Source of the DNA: an uncultured Lactobacillus sp.
GTDB taxonomy: Bacteria; Bacillota; Bacilli; Lactobacillales; Lactobacillaceae
DNA length: 64,000 nucleotides
Assembly (NCBI GenBank): GCA_910587695.1
Contig: CAJUNC010000005.1
Coordinates: forward strand, 1-64,000
Direction of reading: 5' to 3'
Shown: piece by piece, positions 26,606-34,670 of the stretch
How positions within the stretch are numbered: position 1 is the stretch's first letter
Layout of the letters: the number at the start of each line of letters is the position of its first letter
Translations under genes and position numbers: made by a program
The notes under the pieces: generated by a model
What the model was told of the DNA's origin: nothing
Seen by the model: only the letters and a program-made list of their open reading frames with translations
The model's database searches: none

Positions 26606-27784
26606 ATGACAAAAGCATTTAAGTTATTGGCGCTTTCGCAGCTTGTAGCTAATTTGGCTGATCTTTCTTTCAGAGTCCTCATCATCGCTAATATCTATCT
26701 TATCTCAGATTCGCTCGTATCGACTTCACTTGTTCCGATCTTGATGGGTGGTGCTTCATTTGCCACGACATTTTTAGTTCCTTTAGTGAGCAAATATCTA
26801 CCGTTAAATAAGATCATGTTTTATACGCAAGCAGCAAAGACGTTTTCATTAGCATTTTTGACAGTTTCGCTGTATTTTTGGCCTAGACTGCCATTGCTTT
26901 TTATCTATCTGGTGGTAACTTTGATCTCACTTTTGGACGGTTTTGAACAGCCGATAACAGTTACACTTATGACACACTATGAGACCGACTTAGCTCGTGG
27001 TGATTCAGTCCTGACAGTTTGCAGTGAAAGTGTTGCGATCATTGGTTGGGGCGTTGGTGGAGTCTTATTTGCTAGTTTAGGGATACATGGTGCTTTACTG
27101 GTCACGTTATGTTTTTTTGCATTGGCTACTTTTCTTACGAGTCGTTTGCCTAGAGTAGTCGTTATAAAAGACAGCTCCGAGACTACATGTCAGACTCTTT
27201 TTAAAGGGTGGAGATTATTGTATCAGCGTACAGTTTTGAAAGTCTTGCTTGGGATAGGGCTTTTAGAAGTTTTTTCCGATACACTTTGGGTCTCATCGAT
27301 CATTTTAGTTTTTGTGACTGAGATCTTGCATGAAACTGAAGCGTATTGGGGTTATGCTAATATGACCTATTCACTTGGGATCGTTATTGGAGGCTTAGTG
27401 GTATTCAAGTTTTCTAAAAAGATCAATGAACATAAAGTTTTTAGTATAGTGATGTCGCTGTTTTTAGCGATCGCAATGCTTTTTTTGATCTTAAAAGTAC
27501 CACATTCAGTTGTCTTTTTGCTTGGTTCACTATTGTTTGGTAGTGTATCTCAGTTAAAAGAGATCCCAGAAGCTGTTTTGATCCAAGAAAGTGTTACAAA
27601 AGATCAATTAGTAGATGTTGATGCAGTTTTTGAGATGATCTCTGTGATCAGTTTTTCGATCTTACTCTTTATCATGAGTTGGATCACTGAAAGATTTGGG
27701 ATCAAAATAGCTTTTAGCTTAGCGATGCTTAGCCTGTTAGTAGAAGCTGGGATAGTCTTTAAATATAGAAAAAAATTGAAATGA
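26606..27784 (+). CDS. MFS transporter
   Basis: A 392-residue protein with about 12 hydrophobic segments, in two halves separated by a basic loop near residues 190-210. It resembles single-component drug or metabolite exporters of the major facilitator superfamily. A conserved acidic/Pro segment (LLDGFEQPITVTLMTHYETD) lies near residue 115. The start follows AGGGG. Upstream, at about 26535-26556, is a stray AGGAGG-ATG-TGT-TAA that looks like the start of a lost gene. The substrate is unknown. Confidence 0.82.
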   Translation: MTKAFKLLALSQLVANLADLSFRVLIIANIYLISDSLVSTSLVPILMGGASFATTFLVPLVSKYLPLNKIMFYTQAAKTFSLAFLTVSLYFWPRLPLLFIYLVVTLISLLDGFEQPITVTLMTHYETDLARGDSVLTVCSESVAIIGWGVGGVLFASLGIHGALLVTLCFFALATFLTSRLPRVVVIKDSSETTCQTLFKGWRLLYQRTVLKVLLGIGLLEVFSDTLWVSSIILVFVTEILHETEAYWGYANMTYSLGIVIGGLVVFKFSKKINEHKVFSIVMSLFLAIAMLFLILKVPHSVVFLLGSLLFGSVSQLKEIPEAVLIQESVTKDQLVDVDAVFEMISVISFSILLFIMSWITERFGIKIAFSLAMLSLLVEAGIVFKYRKKLK

Positions 27785-27792
27785 TAATTTTT

Positions 27793-27827
27793 GCAGGAAT
27801 AGACGGGCTGTTTATTCCTGTTTTTTA
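27793..27827 (+). terminator. Terminator after the MFS gene
   Basis: CAGGAATA and TATTCCTG pair around a loop, followed by TTTTTT. Confidence 0.82.
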
Positions 27828-27915
27828 GTTGTCTTTACTGAACTTATCTGTAAAACTATGCTATTCTGAACTTAGATGGATAAATTTAATTATATTTTTT
27901 GTAATGGGGTAGAAA

Positions 27916-28824
27916 ATGACAGAAAAGAAAACTTGGTATTTTGGAGAACGCGCCAACTATGCGGTCATGTGGCAGATCGCAAAGCCTAAGGCAGTTTTAC
28001 AGATCGTTCACGGGATGGTCGAACACATCGAACGCTATGATGAGTTTGCCCGTTTTGCAAATGATGCAGGTTATCTTGTGGTCGGACATGATCATGTTGG
28101 ACATGGCGAGACGGTCAAAGATCCAGAAGACTACGGGGCTTTTCCCAAAAATTGGCAAGATCTGATCGCAGACGTGCATACTTTGCAAAGGGAAGTTAGC
28201 AAAAAATATCCCGATATTCCCTACATTATCCTAGGGCATTCGATGGGCTCATTTATCACGCGGTTGTATCTGGGACAGTATGGACAAGATGTAGATAAGG
28301 CGATCCTTATGGGAACAGGCCAACAACCACGAGTACAGACTTGGGCTGCGATCGGACTAACAAAGATCTTGCGGATGTTTCACGGTGAAAAGTATCGCAG
28401 TAAATTTTTGGAACAGATGAGTACGGGGATGTTCAATCGTTTATTTGCTCCAAATAAGACGAGCGCTGATTGGTTATCGCGTGACAAAACAGAAGTAGAT
28501 AAATATTTAGCGCACAAGCATCATCAATTTACCCCGACATTGAGTATGTATCGTGCGTTATTCACGTTTTCAAATCTTGCAGCGAGTCGTAAGTGGATCA
28601 AAAAGATCCCGCGTAGCTTGCCATTACTTTTGATCTCAGGAGCAAAAGATCCAGTTGGAGGCTTTGGTAAAGGCGTGACGCATTTTTATAAGATCTTGCG
28701 ACATGAAGATTTTACAGACGTAACGCTAAAGTTATATCCTGATGCCCGGCATGAGATCTTAAATGAGTTGAATAAAAATGAAGTGATGCGTGATCTGGTA
28801 GCTTGGATGGATGACAAAATCTAG
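27916..28824 (+). CDS. Alpha/beta hydrolase, lysophospholipase/monoacylglycerol lipase type
   Basis: A 302-residue serine hydrolase. The nucleophile elbow is GHSMGSFITR, the acid is in GAKDPVGG and the catalytic His is in DARHEILNE. The N-terminal IVHGMVEHIERYDEFA segment is characteristic of the PldB/hydrolase-4 group acting on monoacylglycerols or lysophospholipids. It is cytoplasmic, with no signal peptide. Monocistronic. Confidence 0.88.
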   Translation: MTEKKTWYFGERANYAVMWQIAKPKAVLQIVHGMVEHIERYDEFARFANDAGYLVVGHDHVGHGETVKDPEDYGAFPKNWQDLIADVHTLQREVSKKYPDIPYIILGHSMGSFITRLYLGQYGQDVDKAILMGTGQQPRVQTWAAIGLTKILRMFHGEKYRSKFLEQMSTGMFNRLFAPNKTSADWLSRDKTEVDKYLAHKHHQFTPTLSMYRALFTFSNLAASRKWIKKIPRSLPLLLISGAKDPVGGFGKGVTHFYKILRHEDFTDVTLKLYPDARHEILNELNKNEVMRDLVAWMDDKI

Positions 28825-29004
28825 TTGTAATAGTTCAGTGAAATGGAATTTGGTTATGGAAAGAGTATAAGTTAAGTAGATATTTATGATCGAACAACTA
28901 ATATTGGTGAGATGATCGTGAAAATAAAGCAAGATCAAGAGTGATACTGTGGGAAAAATCTACGTGTAAACTCAAGTAAAAGATTTAAAGGGAGAGTTTA
29001 AGCG

Positions 29005-29523
29005 ATGAGAAGTTATCATGACAAAGCAGAACTAAAAGCTGAGATCCAAAAAACATATGCTAAGTATATTGCGGAATTTGCCGAGATCCCCGAGGTCTTA
29101 AAAGATGCACGCTGTGAAGAAGTGGAGCGCACGCCAGCAGAAAATCTAGCTTATCAAGTAGGCTGGACAACGCTGTTATTGCAGTGGGAAGCTGATGAAA
29201 GACAAGGAAAGTCAGTAAAAACACCAACTGAGAACTATAAGTGGAATCAATTAGGAGAACTTTACCAGTATTTTTCTGCAACCTATGCTCCATTGTCACT
29301 AACAGAATTGAAAACACGATTAGACCGAAATATTCAAGACATATATCAAATGCTAGATGAATTGAGTGAAGCTGAGGTATTTGAACCGCATATGCGAAAA
29401 TGGGCAGATGATTCGACTAAAACAACGATATGGGAAGTCTATAAGTTTATTCATGTGAATACAGTAGCGCCTTTTATGACGTTTAGAACTAAGATCAGAA
29501 AATGGAAGCGTTTGATGTTGTAG
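29005..29523 (+). CDS. ClbS/DfsB family four-helix-bundle protein
   Basis: A 172-residue all-helical protein. The segment ENLAYQVGWTTLLLQWEADE and the C-terminal WEVYKFIHVNTVAPF match the ClbS/DfsB (DUF1706) family. ClbS itself protects colibactin producers by opening the cyclopropane warhead; most members in lactobacilli have no known substrate. The metal-binding His set of DinB proteins is not obvious. The RBS is AAAGGGAG. A second helix-bundle protein of the DinB type follows 35 nt later on the same strand. Confidence 0.8.
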   Translation: MRSYHDKAELKAEIQKTYAKYIAEFAEIPEVLKDARCEEVERTPAENLAYQVGWTTLLLQWEADERQGKSVKTPTENYKWNQLGELYQYFSATYAPLSLTELKTRLDRNIQDIYQMLDELSEAEVFEPHMRKWADDSTKTTIWEVYKFIHVNTVAPFMTFRTKIRKWKRLML

Positions 29524-29558
29524 GCGCCAAAAAAGATTTAAGAATGTGAGGAAATATC

Positions 29559-30068
29559 ATGCAGACAGTAGAGATGTTGGTTGACGCACTGGACCGGGCG
29601 GAAGAACGTTTTTTAGAGACGATCGCACAAATGAATGTTGAACAATTGAACACGATGCCGACCGATCTGATCAAATCGGTCACATGGTTGACTTGGCATA
29701 CAGCTAAAATGATCGATCAACAATTGTCAAAATTAGCTGGAAAAGAACCACTCTATACCAGTCAGGGATGGGTACAAAAGTTTGATTTAGAGCTACCTTT
29801 AGACACACAGGATTGGATCCATACACCAGAGCAAGCACGTAAAGTTCAAGTGAAAGATAAAAAATTGTTAGTCGATTATCTACAAGCGACGGTCGCTTTT
29901 GGTCGGGATTATTTATCAAAACTAGATCTGACAACATTAGATGAGATCATTGATAAGAGTTTTGACCCTCCAGTCACACGAGCGGTGCGGATCATTTCGA
30001 CGCTAGATGATGCTAGCATGCATTCAGGACAAGCAGTATATACTAGACGATTAGTTTTAGGTAAATAA
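29559..30068 (+). CDS. DinB family protein
   Basis: A 169-residue four-helix bundle of the DinB/YfiT-like superfamily, with metal-ligand candidates His in WLTWHTAKMID and His in DDASMHSGQ. Family members are putative thiol-dependent transferases or hydrolases (mycothiol/bacillithiol S-transferase-like). Function here is not known. RBS GTGAGGAAA. It probably shares a transcript with the DfsB-type gene. Confidence 0.82.
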   Translation: MQTVEMLVDALDRAEERFLETIAQMNVEQLNTMPTDLIKSVTWLTWHTAKMIDQQLSKLAGKEPLYTSQGWVQKFDLELPLDTQDWIHTPEQARKVQVKDKKLLVDYLQATVAFGRDYLSKLDLTTLDEIIDKSFDPPVTRAVRIISTLDDASMHSGQAVYTRRLVLGK

Positions 30069-30073
30069 GGGAT

Positions 30074-30101
30074 GGAGTGTCAGTGATGGCACTCTTTTTT
30101 A
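30074..30101 (+). terminator. Terminator after the DinB gene
   Basis: GAGTG and CACTC arms pair around a loop, followed by six T residues. Confidence 0.7.
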
Positions 30102-30195
30102 TGACTTATGCAACTCATACATTATTTTTGTAAAATATAGTTGACATTATTGCTAGTTTAAATTACTATTAGGGTGTGGAAAAGGAGGACATATC

Positions 30196-30693
30196 ATGGT
30201 AGCAAATGTATTTGTAATTTTGTTTTTTGCGATGGTAGGACTAGTGCTATTTTTACAAAAAGATGATGAGTATGATGAACGGCAAACAGCGATCATGGAT
30301 CGTGGGGGCCGATATGGATTGTTAACAGTTTTGCTTTTGAATGCTGTTTTTTACATTCTTAGTGTTTTTGATGGTATTCCAGAACTTTCAGTGAGGTTTA
30401 CGTCCACAATGAGCATTTGGAGTGGTATATTAGTAGCCACGCTTTATGCAATTTGGAATCACGCATATTTTTCACTCAAATCTAAAAAAACTAGTGGTTT
30501 TGCATTTTTAATGATCGTAACTGGGATCGTCAATGTAGTAATTAGCGTCATTGATCACCTAGGACTATGGGGAAGAGGACCAGAGATCGTAGAAGGGATC
30601 AAATTTGGAATTGTTGGTTTTAGTTGTTTATGTATGGGGGCAACGATCATTTTACGTAATCATTTAGATAACGCTAAAGAAGGTGATGATTGA
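30196..30693 (+). CDS. Four-helix membrane protein with DERQ motif (copy 1)
   Basis: A 165-residue protein with one N-terminal membrane helix (3-20), a charged DDEYDERQTAIMDRGGRYG segment and three further helices, ending in a charged tail. It is homologous along its length to the next gene, sharing DERQ, W-x-x-x-LVA/LVF-x-LY-x-IW-x-AYFS and the TIxLRN-L tail. It starts behind AAAGGAGG and overlaps the next start codon. Such DERQ membrane proteins are commonly paired with a small Xre regulator; function is unknown. Confidence 0.75.
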   Translation: MVANVFVILFFAMVGLVLFLQKDDEYDERQTAIMDRGGRYGLLTVLLLNAVFYILSVFDGIPELSVRFTSTMSIWSGILVATLYAIWNHAYFSLKSKKTSGFAFLMIVTGIVNVVISVIDHLGLWGRGPEIVEGIKFGIVGFSCLCMGATIILRNHLDNAKEGDD

Positions 30694-31196
30694 TGGATTT
30701 GATAGGTTTACTAGTTTTGATTGCTTTACTAGCTATTGGGTATTGGTCAGTAGTGACGAAAAACGCAGGTGAGCGGGATGAACGACAAGTATTGATCGCG
30801 AATAAGGGATATAAATATGCTTTTTTTACGATCATGCTATTAAATGTGGTGATTTATTTGTTTGAGAGATATAGTGATATTATTCAATTATCAAAAATGG
30901 ACTTAGCTTTGCTAAATATTTGGTTGGGGACGTTAGTGTTTGCTTTATATACTATTTGGCGTAATGCTTATTTTTCAGTTAAAGTTAAAAATAGTAACTT
31001 AACTGGTTGGTGCTTTTTGGTTACTGGAGTATCTAATTTTTTTAGTGTGTTTGGCGATCGATTTGGCTTTTTTGATGAATATTTCACACGCTCCCAAAGC
31101 ATATATATGCTCTTTTTAGGAATTTTCTTAATAATCGTGGGCTCAACGATCCTCTTGCGCAATTACCTAAATCGTAAGGAAGAGGAAGAAAGATGA
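30693..31196 (+). CDS. Four-helix membrane protein with DERQ motif (copy 2)
   Basis: A 167-residue paralogue of the preceding protein: N-terminal helix, GERDERQVLIANKGYKYA, three more helices and a Lys/Glu tail (NRKEEEER). The ATG at 30693 overlaps the upstream TGA by one base and has AAGGTGA 6 nt before it; a TTG at 30690 is less likely. Its stop overlaps the Xre gene start (ATGA). Tandem duplication within one operon suggests the two form a heteromer. Function unknown. Confidence 0.75.
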   Translation: MDLIGLLVLIALLAIGYWSVVTKNAGERDERQVLIANKGYKYAFFTIMLLNVVIYLFERYSDIIQLSKMDLALLNIWLGTLVFALYTIWRNAYFSVKVKNSNLTGWCFLVTGVSNFFSVFGDRFGFFDEYFTRSQSIYMLFLGIFLIIVGSTILLRNYLNRKEEEER

Positions 31197-31384
31197 AGAA
31201 TTTAAAGTTAAAAGCAGCTCGTGCGGGTAAAGATCTTTCACAGCAAGCTTTAGCCGATCGTGTTGGTGTTTCACGCCAAACGATCTCGGCAATCGAAAAA
31301 GGTGACTATAATCCCACGATCAATCTTTGCATCAGTATTTGTAAAGAACTGGATGTAACACTAAATGACTTATTTTGGAAATAA
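31193..31384 (+). CDS. Small Xre-family transcriptional regulator
   Basis: A 63-residue Cro/CI-type helix-turn-helix protein: KDLSQQALADRVGVSRQTIS then AIEKGDYNPTINLCISICKELD. No additional sensor domain, so it is presumably controlled by the membrane partners or by its own level. Translationally coupled to the DERQ membrane protein pair, forming a three-gene unit. It may autoregulate this operon. Confidence 0.88.
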   Translation: MKNLKLKAARAGKDLSQQALADRVGVSRQTISAIEKGDYNPTINLCISICKELDVTLNDLFWK

Positions 31385-31828
31385 AAAACTTCTAGGACTG
31401 TTGTCTGATTTCAGGAACTAGTCATACTGGTCAAATAAATATAAAATTTTTAACCTATATTGAAATTTGTCTCTAGTATAATTTTTGTGTCTCAAAGGAG
31501 GTGCAATGCAAATAATAAGAAGACCAGTAAAACTTGAAAAAGATAGTTCAAAACTCAATTTAATATCAAAGTTATAGATCTATCTCTGATGAACGACATA
31601 AATAGTGAAGTAGATGTTACAATAAAGGTATAAAGAACTAGAAAATAAGGGATGAAAGTCATGAAATTTATTATGGTACGATGCTGAGAGAATTCTTGCA
31701 AATGCTATTAAGCATACTTTTTATTTTTTGTGGGATAAGAATAAAAATGGATGGATTGAAATTTATTTTCAAAAGGGCTATGGTCTTTTTTGTGAAGTTG
31801 TTGCTACGAGATAAGGGGATGATATTTT
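31385..31828 (+). other. Gene-poor, degenerate stretch
   Basis: A TATAAT box at 31477-31482 and a near-perfect AAAGGAGGTG box precede an ATG at 31506. The frame (MQIIRRPVKLEKDSSKLNLI...) stops after 23 codons at 31577. From about 31675 to 31810 a second frame without a start (WYDAERILANAIKHTFYF...) reads like a decayed globular protein and ends at TAA. No complete gene is supported. I read this as the remains of one or two genes. Confidence 0.5.
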
Positions 31829-32026
31829 ATGTTCGATAAATTAGTTAGCGTTATTAAAAAGCATCCGTATATATCTTGGTTAGTTTGTATAATATTGAGT
31901 AGTGTTATAGGAGCTATACTAACCCTAGTAACAACTGGTAAATTCTATAATGGATTTTGGTTTAGCGTTTTTATGTATCTTTCATATCTGCCTTGCATAA
32001 AAAGAAGAATGTCTAAAAAGAAATAG
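31829..32026 (+). CDS. Small membrane protein, hypothetical
   Basis: A 65-residue frame with two hydrophobic segments (about 16-35 and 44-56) and a basic C-terminus (KRRMSKKK). An AAGGGG box lies about 12 nt upstream of the ATG, a long spacing. It sits between two degenerate stretches, so it may be a real small protein or a leftover. No family is recognised. Confidence 0.4.
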   Translation: MFDKLVSVIKKHPYISWLVCIILSSVIGAILTLVTTGKFYNGFWFSVFMYLSYLPCIKRRMSKKK

Positions 32027-32050
32027 TCTTTTACCTTGTATTTGGTAGGC

Positions 32051-32090
32051 AAAAAACCAATCGTAAATTCAAAAAACGATTGGCTTTTTG
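32051..32090 (+). terminator. Terminator after the small membrane protein
   Basis: CCAATCG and CGATTGG pair around a 13-nt A-rich loop, with AAAAAA before and TTTTT after. It could work on both strands. Confidence 0.75.
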
Positions 32091-32127
32091 TATAATTATT
32101 GCAATTTATCAAAATAACAGTCAGTAA

Positions 32128-32241
32128 TGCTATACTAAAGTTAACTGTTCATCCCTTGTTTATGGTGAAAAACTAAATGCTAAACAAATGATCTGTGTTA
32201 CTTTGATCATCGTGGCCGTTATCGGCTTGAAAATATTTTAA
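32128..32241 (+). pseudogene. SMR-family multidrug efflux remnant (promoter plus C-terminal helix)
   Basis: An extended -10 box TGCTATACT (32128-32136) is followed about 20 nt later by a frame without a start codon: SLVYGEKLNAKQMICVTLII then VAVIGLKIF and TAA at 32239. The GEKL motif followed by the last hydrophobic helix is the C-terminal end of small multidrug resistance (EmrE/SugE-like) proteins of about 105 residues. Roughly the first 75 codons are missing. The retained promoter beside a 3' fragment suggests an internal deletion. Confidence 0.65.
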
Positions 32242-32289
32242 AGTGGGTAAAGGTGATATATACTTTAGATAAGAATGGGGGTATCACTG

Positions 32290-33063
32290 ATGGACCAAAC
32301 TAAACGTCGGCTTTATCTGATCCAAAGCTTATTAAATGAAGATCCACGAACAGCCAAATTCAAGATCCCACAGACGCAAGGAGAACAAGAAAAGATGCTA
32401 AGAGCATTATTCAATACACGCTTAGCGCATCCGATCACACCTGAATTTGAGCAGATCCAAGATGCATATTTGACTGAAGTATTAGCTCAAAAGAAAATAA
32501 CGACGCTCAAAGATCTAACACCGATCGCTAACAATATCTATCTTTGGTAGGGTGACATCACAACACTTAAAGTCGATGCGATCGTCAATGCTGCTAATAG
32601 AACGATGCTAGGGTGTTACCGCGTAAACTGTAATTGTATCGATAATGCGATCCATACTTTTGCGGGGATCCAACTGCGAAATGAATGTTATCAAGTCATG
32701 CAAAATGTCGGACGCTTTGTGAAAGTCGCTCAGGTCTTACCGACTAAGGCATATAATTTGCCCAGCAAATATGTTTTACATGTGGCGGGACCGTACGTTA
32801 AAAATAAGATCTTGACACCAGAATACGAAGAACAGTTAGCGCAAGCATATTATAATTGTTTAAAGCTGGCACATGATAATAATTTAAAGAGTTTAGCTTT
32901 TTGTTGCATTTCTACGGGTGAATTTGGCTTTCCAAATGAGCGTGCCGCTCAGATCGCAAGCCAGACGGTCAAAGATTTTCTGCGCAAAACTGACTCTAAG
33001 CTACATGTTATTTTCAATGTTTTTAAAGATTTAGATTTAGAGATATATCAAAGAATATTGTGA
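32290..33063 (+). pseudogene. Zinc-type macrodomain ADP-ribosyl hydrolase gene with an in-frame nonsense codon
   Basis: Both halves lie in one frame and are otherwise intact. The N-terminal helical part (MDQTKRRLYLIQSLLNEDPR) ends in NNIYLW, then TAG at 32548-32550, then GDITTLKVDAIVNAANRTML. In relatives the position is Gln (LWQGDIT), so one CAG-to-TAG change explains it. The Zn loop, usually GCFxPCHxCIDN, reads GCYRVNCNCIDN, so the His ligand is also lost or moved. The rest (VLHVAGP, CCISTGEFGFPNERA) is well kept. The gene would remove ADP-ribose from proteins. It is inactive unless amber is read through. Confidence 0.85.
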
Positions 33064-33072
33064 TAGGTATGT

Positions 33073-33099
33073 AAGGCTGAGAAGATCTCGGCCTTTTTC
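33073..33099 (+). terminator. Terminator after the macrodomain pseudogene
   Basis: AAGGCTGAG and CTCGGCCTT pair with one wobble around a 5-nt loop, followed by TTT. Confidence 0.75.
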
Positions 33100-33291
33100 A
33101 GCGGTCTAATTGTATCCGGTTACATAACGAGGTTGTTTTACTAGACGAAAACCTACTTTTAAAGATAGAATAAAGGTGTACAAATAAAAGTATATTCGGG
33201 TGAAAAACAGCAAAGTGTCCACTTTATTGTGGTTTTATCATAAGTTAAAACTTCTTGAAAGATAATTTTATGTTAGTGAATCACCCAGAAA

Positions 33292-33305
33292 TGATAGCGC
33301 TATCA
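33292..33305. promoter_or_regulatory. Operator-like palindrome (cre or LacI-family site)
   Basis: TGATAGCGCTATCA is a perfect 14-bp palindrome with the central CG typical of LacI/GalR/CcpA operators. It matches the cre consensus TGWAANCGNTNWCA except at one position. It sits about 20 bp upstream of a TATAGT -10 candidate, so a bound repressor would cover the -35 region of the MFS gene. Confidence 0.5.
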
Positions 33306-33402
33306 AGATGGTCGAGGGTGAGGTGGTATAGTCCAAACAGGCGCGCCAGACTTATTTGTTGTTAGCTGCATCGGTCAATCAAAGAATGGTAGGGGATCTA
33401 AA

Positions 33403-34599
33403 ATGAAAGAAGTCAGCCACAAAACAGGAATATTAATGTTTTTCACCTTGTTTGCTGCATATGTTACATTTGCTGCTAGTTGGGTCGGCGGTTCCAATCT
33501 TGGACCGCAGATCATTCAAACTTACTTTGGACATGAAGTTTCACCAGTGTTGAGTCAAGTTGTCAACTATACGATCACGATCGCTCGTGTAGTCGCTAAT
33601 TTCTTAGCTGCTTTATTTTTAATGAAACTCGGGATCAAGCGCGCCGGTCAATTTGCCTTATTCTTATTATCATTTTCAATGATTGCGATCTGGATGCCCA
33701 ATTATTGGCTATATATTGCTGCTCGTATGATCATGGCACTAGGTGGTTCGATGGTCATGGTGTATATGAATCCGATCGTTGTTAGATTTGTTTCTCGTGA
33801 CAAAAAGATCTTTTATTCGTCATTTATCACCGCATCTTACAATATTGGGGCCTTCATCATGGCAATCGCGTTTGTCTTTTTTGCCGATAAAATGACGCAT
33901 AATTGGCGTTTGACGTTGAGTTGTGTAGCGTCCTTTAGCATTTTCTTCTTTATCGTTTGGCTGTTGAAAGCGCAAAATTTTGAGACCTCAGGTGGATCTG
34001 AAGTTAAAAATGATTACAGTTATGGAAAAGCGATCAAAGATCCATTTGTTTGGAAATTTGCTTTAGGATTTGGCGCCTTCTTGTTCTTGTATGTGATGAC
34101 TTTGACCAGTTTACCGCCGACTTTAGCTAGTGTTTACAGTGATTTTAAACCGGGTGCGATGATCTGTGCCGTTTCCGGTGGTGGTATGGTCGGAACGTTA
34201 TTGATGTTAAAGATCAAGGTCGAACGAAAACGCCGTCCGATCTTACTTGTACTGGGAAGTGCAGCTATTTTAGCGATCGGAAGTGCGATCTTTATTGCAG
34301 GAGTGTCACCGATCATAGCTTATAGCCTACTGTTTGTTAGTGGGATCTTCTTGTTCTCTCAGTATCCGATCTATTTAAATATCCCGCATGAATTACCAAA
34401 TATGAATCCCCAAAAGTCGACCTTGCTCTTTGGCGTGATCTGGGCTTTGACCTATGGTTTTTACACGATCCTAAATGTTATCTGGAGCATGATATTGGGG
34501 GCAGTTGGCTTGCTATCTGCTAATATTTTCTATATTATTGTGTCAATGATATATCTGGTGGCAATTATCTTATTACCAGAAACTTATCGCAAGAAGTGA
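33403..34599 (+). CDS. MFS transporter (nitrate/cyanate-type fold)
   Basis: A 398-residue carrier with 12 predicted membrane segments. Motifs include RMIMALGGSMVMVYMNPIVV in the first half and a basic central loop. The domain layout is that of the CynX/NarK-like MFS group, which import or export small organic anions; the substrate is not determined. ATG with AGGGG upstream. Preceded by a possible LacI-type operator, so sugar- or carbon-linked control is plausible. It ends at a strong terminator. Confidence 0.82.
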   Translation: MKEVSHKTGILMFFTLFAAYVTFAASWVGGSNLGPQIIQTYFGHEVSPVLSQVVNYTITIARVVANFLAALFLMKLGIKRAGQFALFLLSFSMIAIWMPNYWLYIAARMIMALGGSMVMVYMNPIVVRFVSRDKKIFYSSFITASYNIGAFIMAIAFVFFADKMTHNWRLTLSCVASFSIFFFIVWLLKAQNFETSGGSEVKNDYSYGKAIKDPFVWKFALGFGAFLFLYVMTLTSLPPTLASVYSDFKPGAMICAVSGGGMVGTLLMLKIKVERKRRPILLVLGSAAILAIGSAIFIAGVSPIIAYSLLFVSGIFLFSQYPIYLNIPHELPNMNPQKSTLLFGVIWALTYGFYTILNVIWSMILGAVGLLSANIFYIIVSMIYLVAIILLPETYRKK

Positions 34600-34613
34600 T
34601 CAGATACTTGCTC

Positions 34614-34650
34614 AAAGATCATGGCAGGCACTCTGGCCATGATCTTTTTT
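34614..34650 (+). terminator. Terminator after the MFS gene
   Basis: AAAGATCATGGC and GCCATGATCTTT are perfectly complementary, followed by T residues. Confidence 0.85.
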
Positions 34651-34670
34651 GGTATAGAGAGGTGAGCTAA

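Larger units (their letters stand above)
33064..33402 (+). other. 339-bp intergenic region with terminator and operator-like palindrome
   Basis: It holds the terminator of the macrodomain gene (33073-33099), a perfect 14-bp palindrome at 33292-33305 and a TATAGT box near 33327. The last 70 bp can be read as an open frame leading into the MFS gene without a start codon, which I consider chance. No other gene is supported. Confidence 0.5.

Noticed and set aside
33333..33402. Open frame running into the MFS gene (VQTGAPDLFVV...)
   Set aside because: No start codon or RBS upstream, and the MFS ATG has its own AGGGG box.
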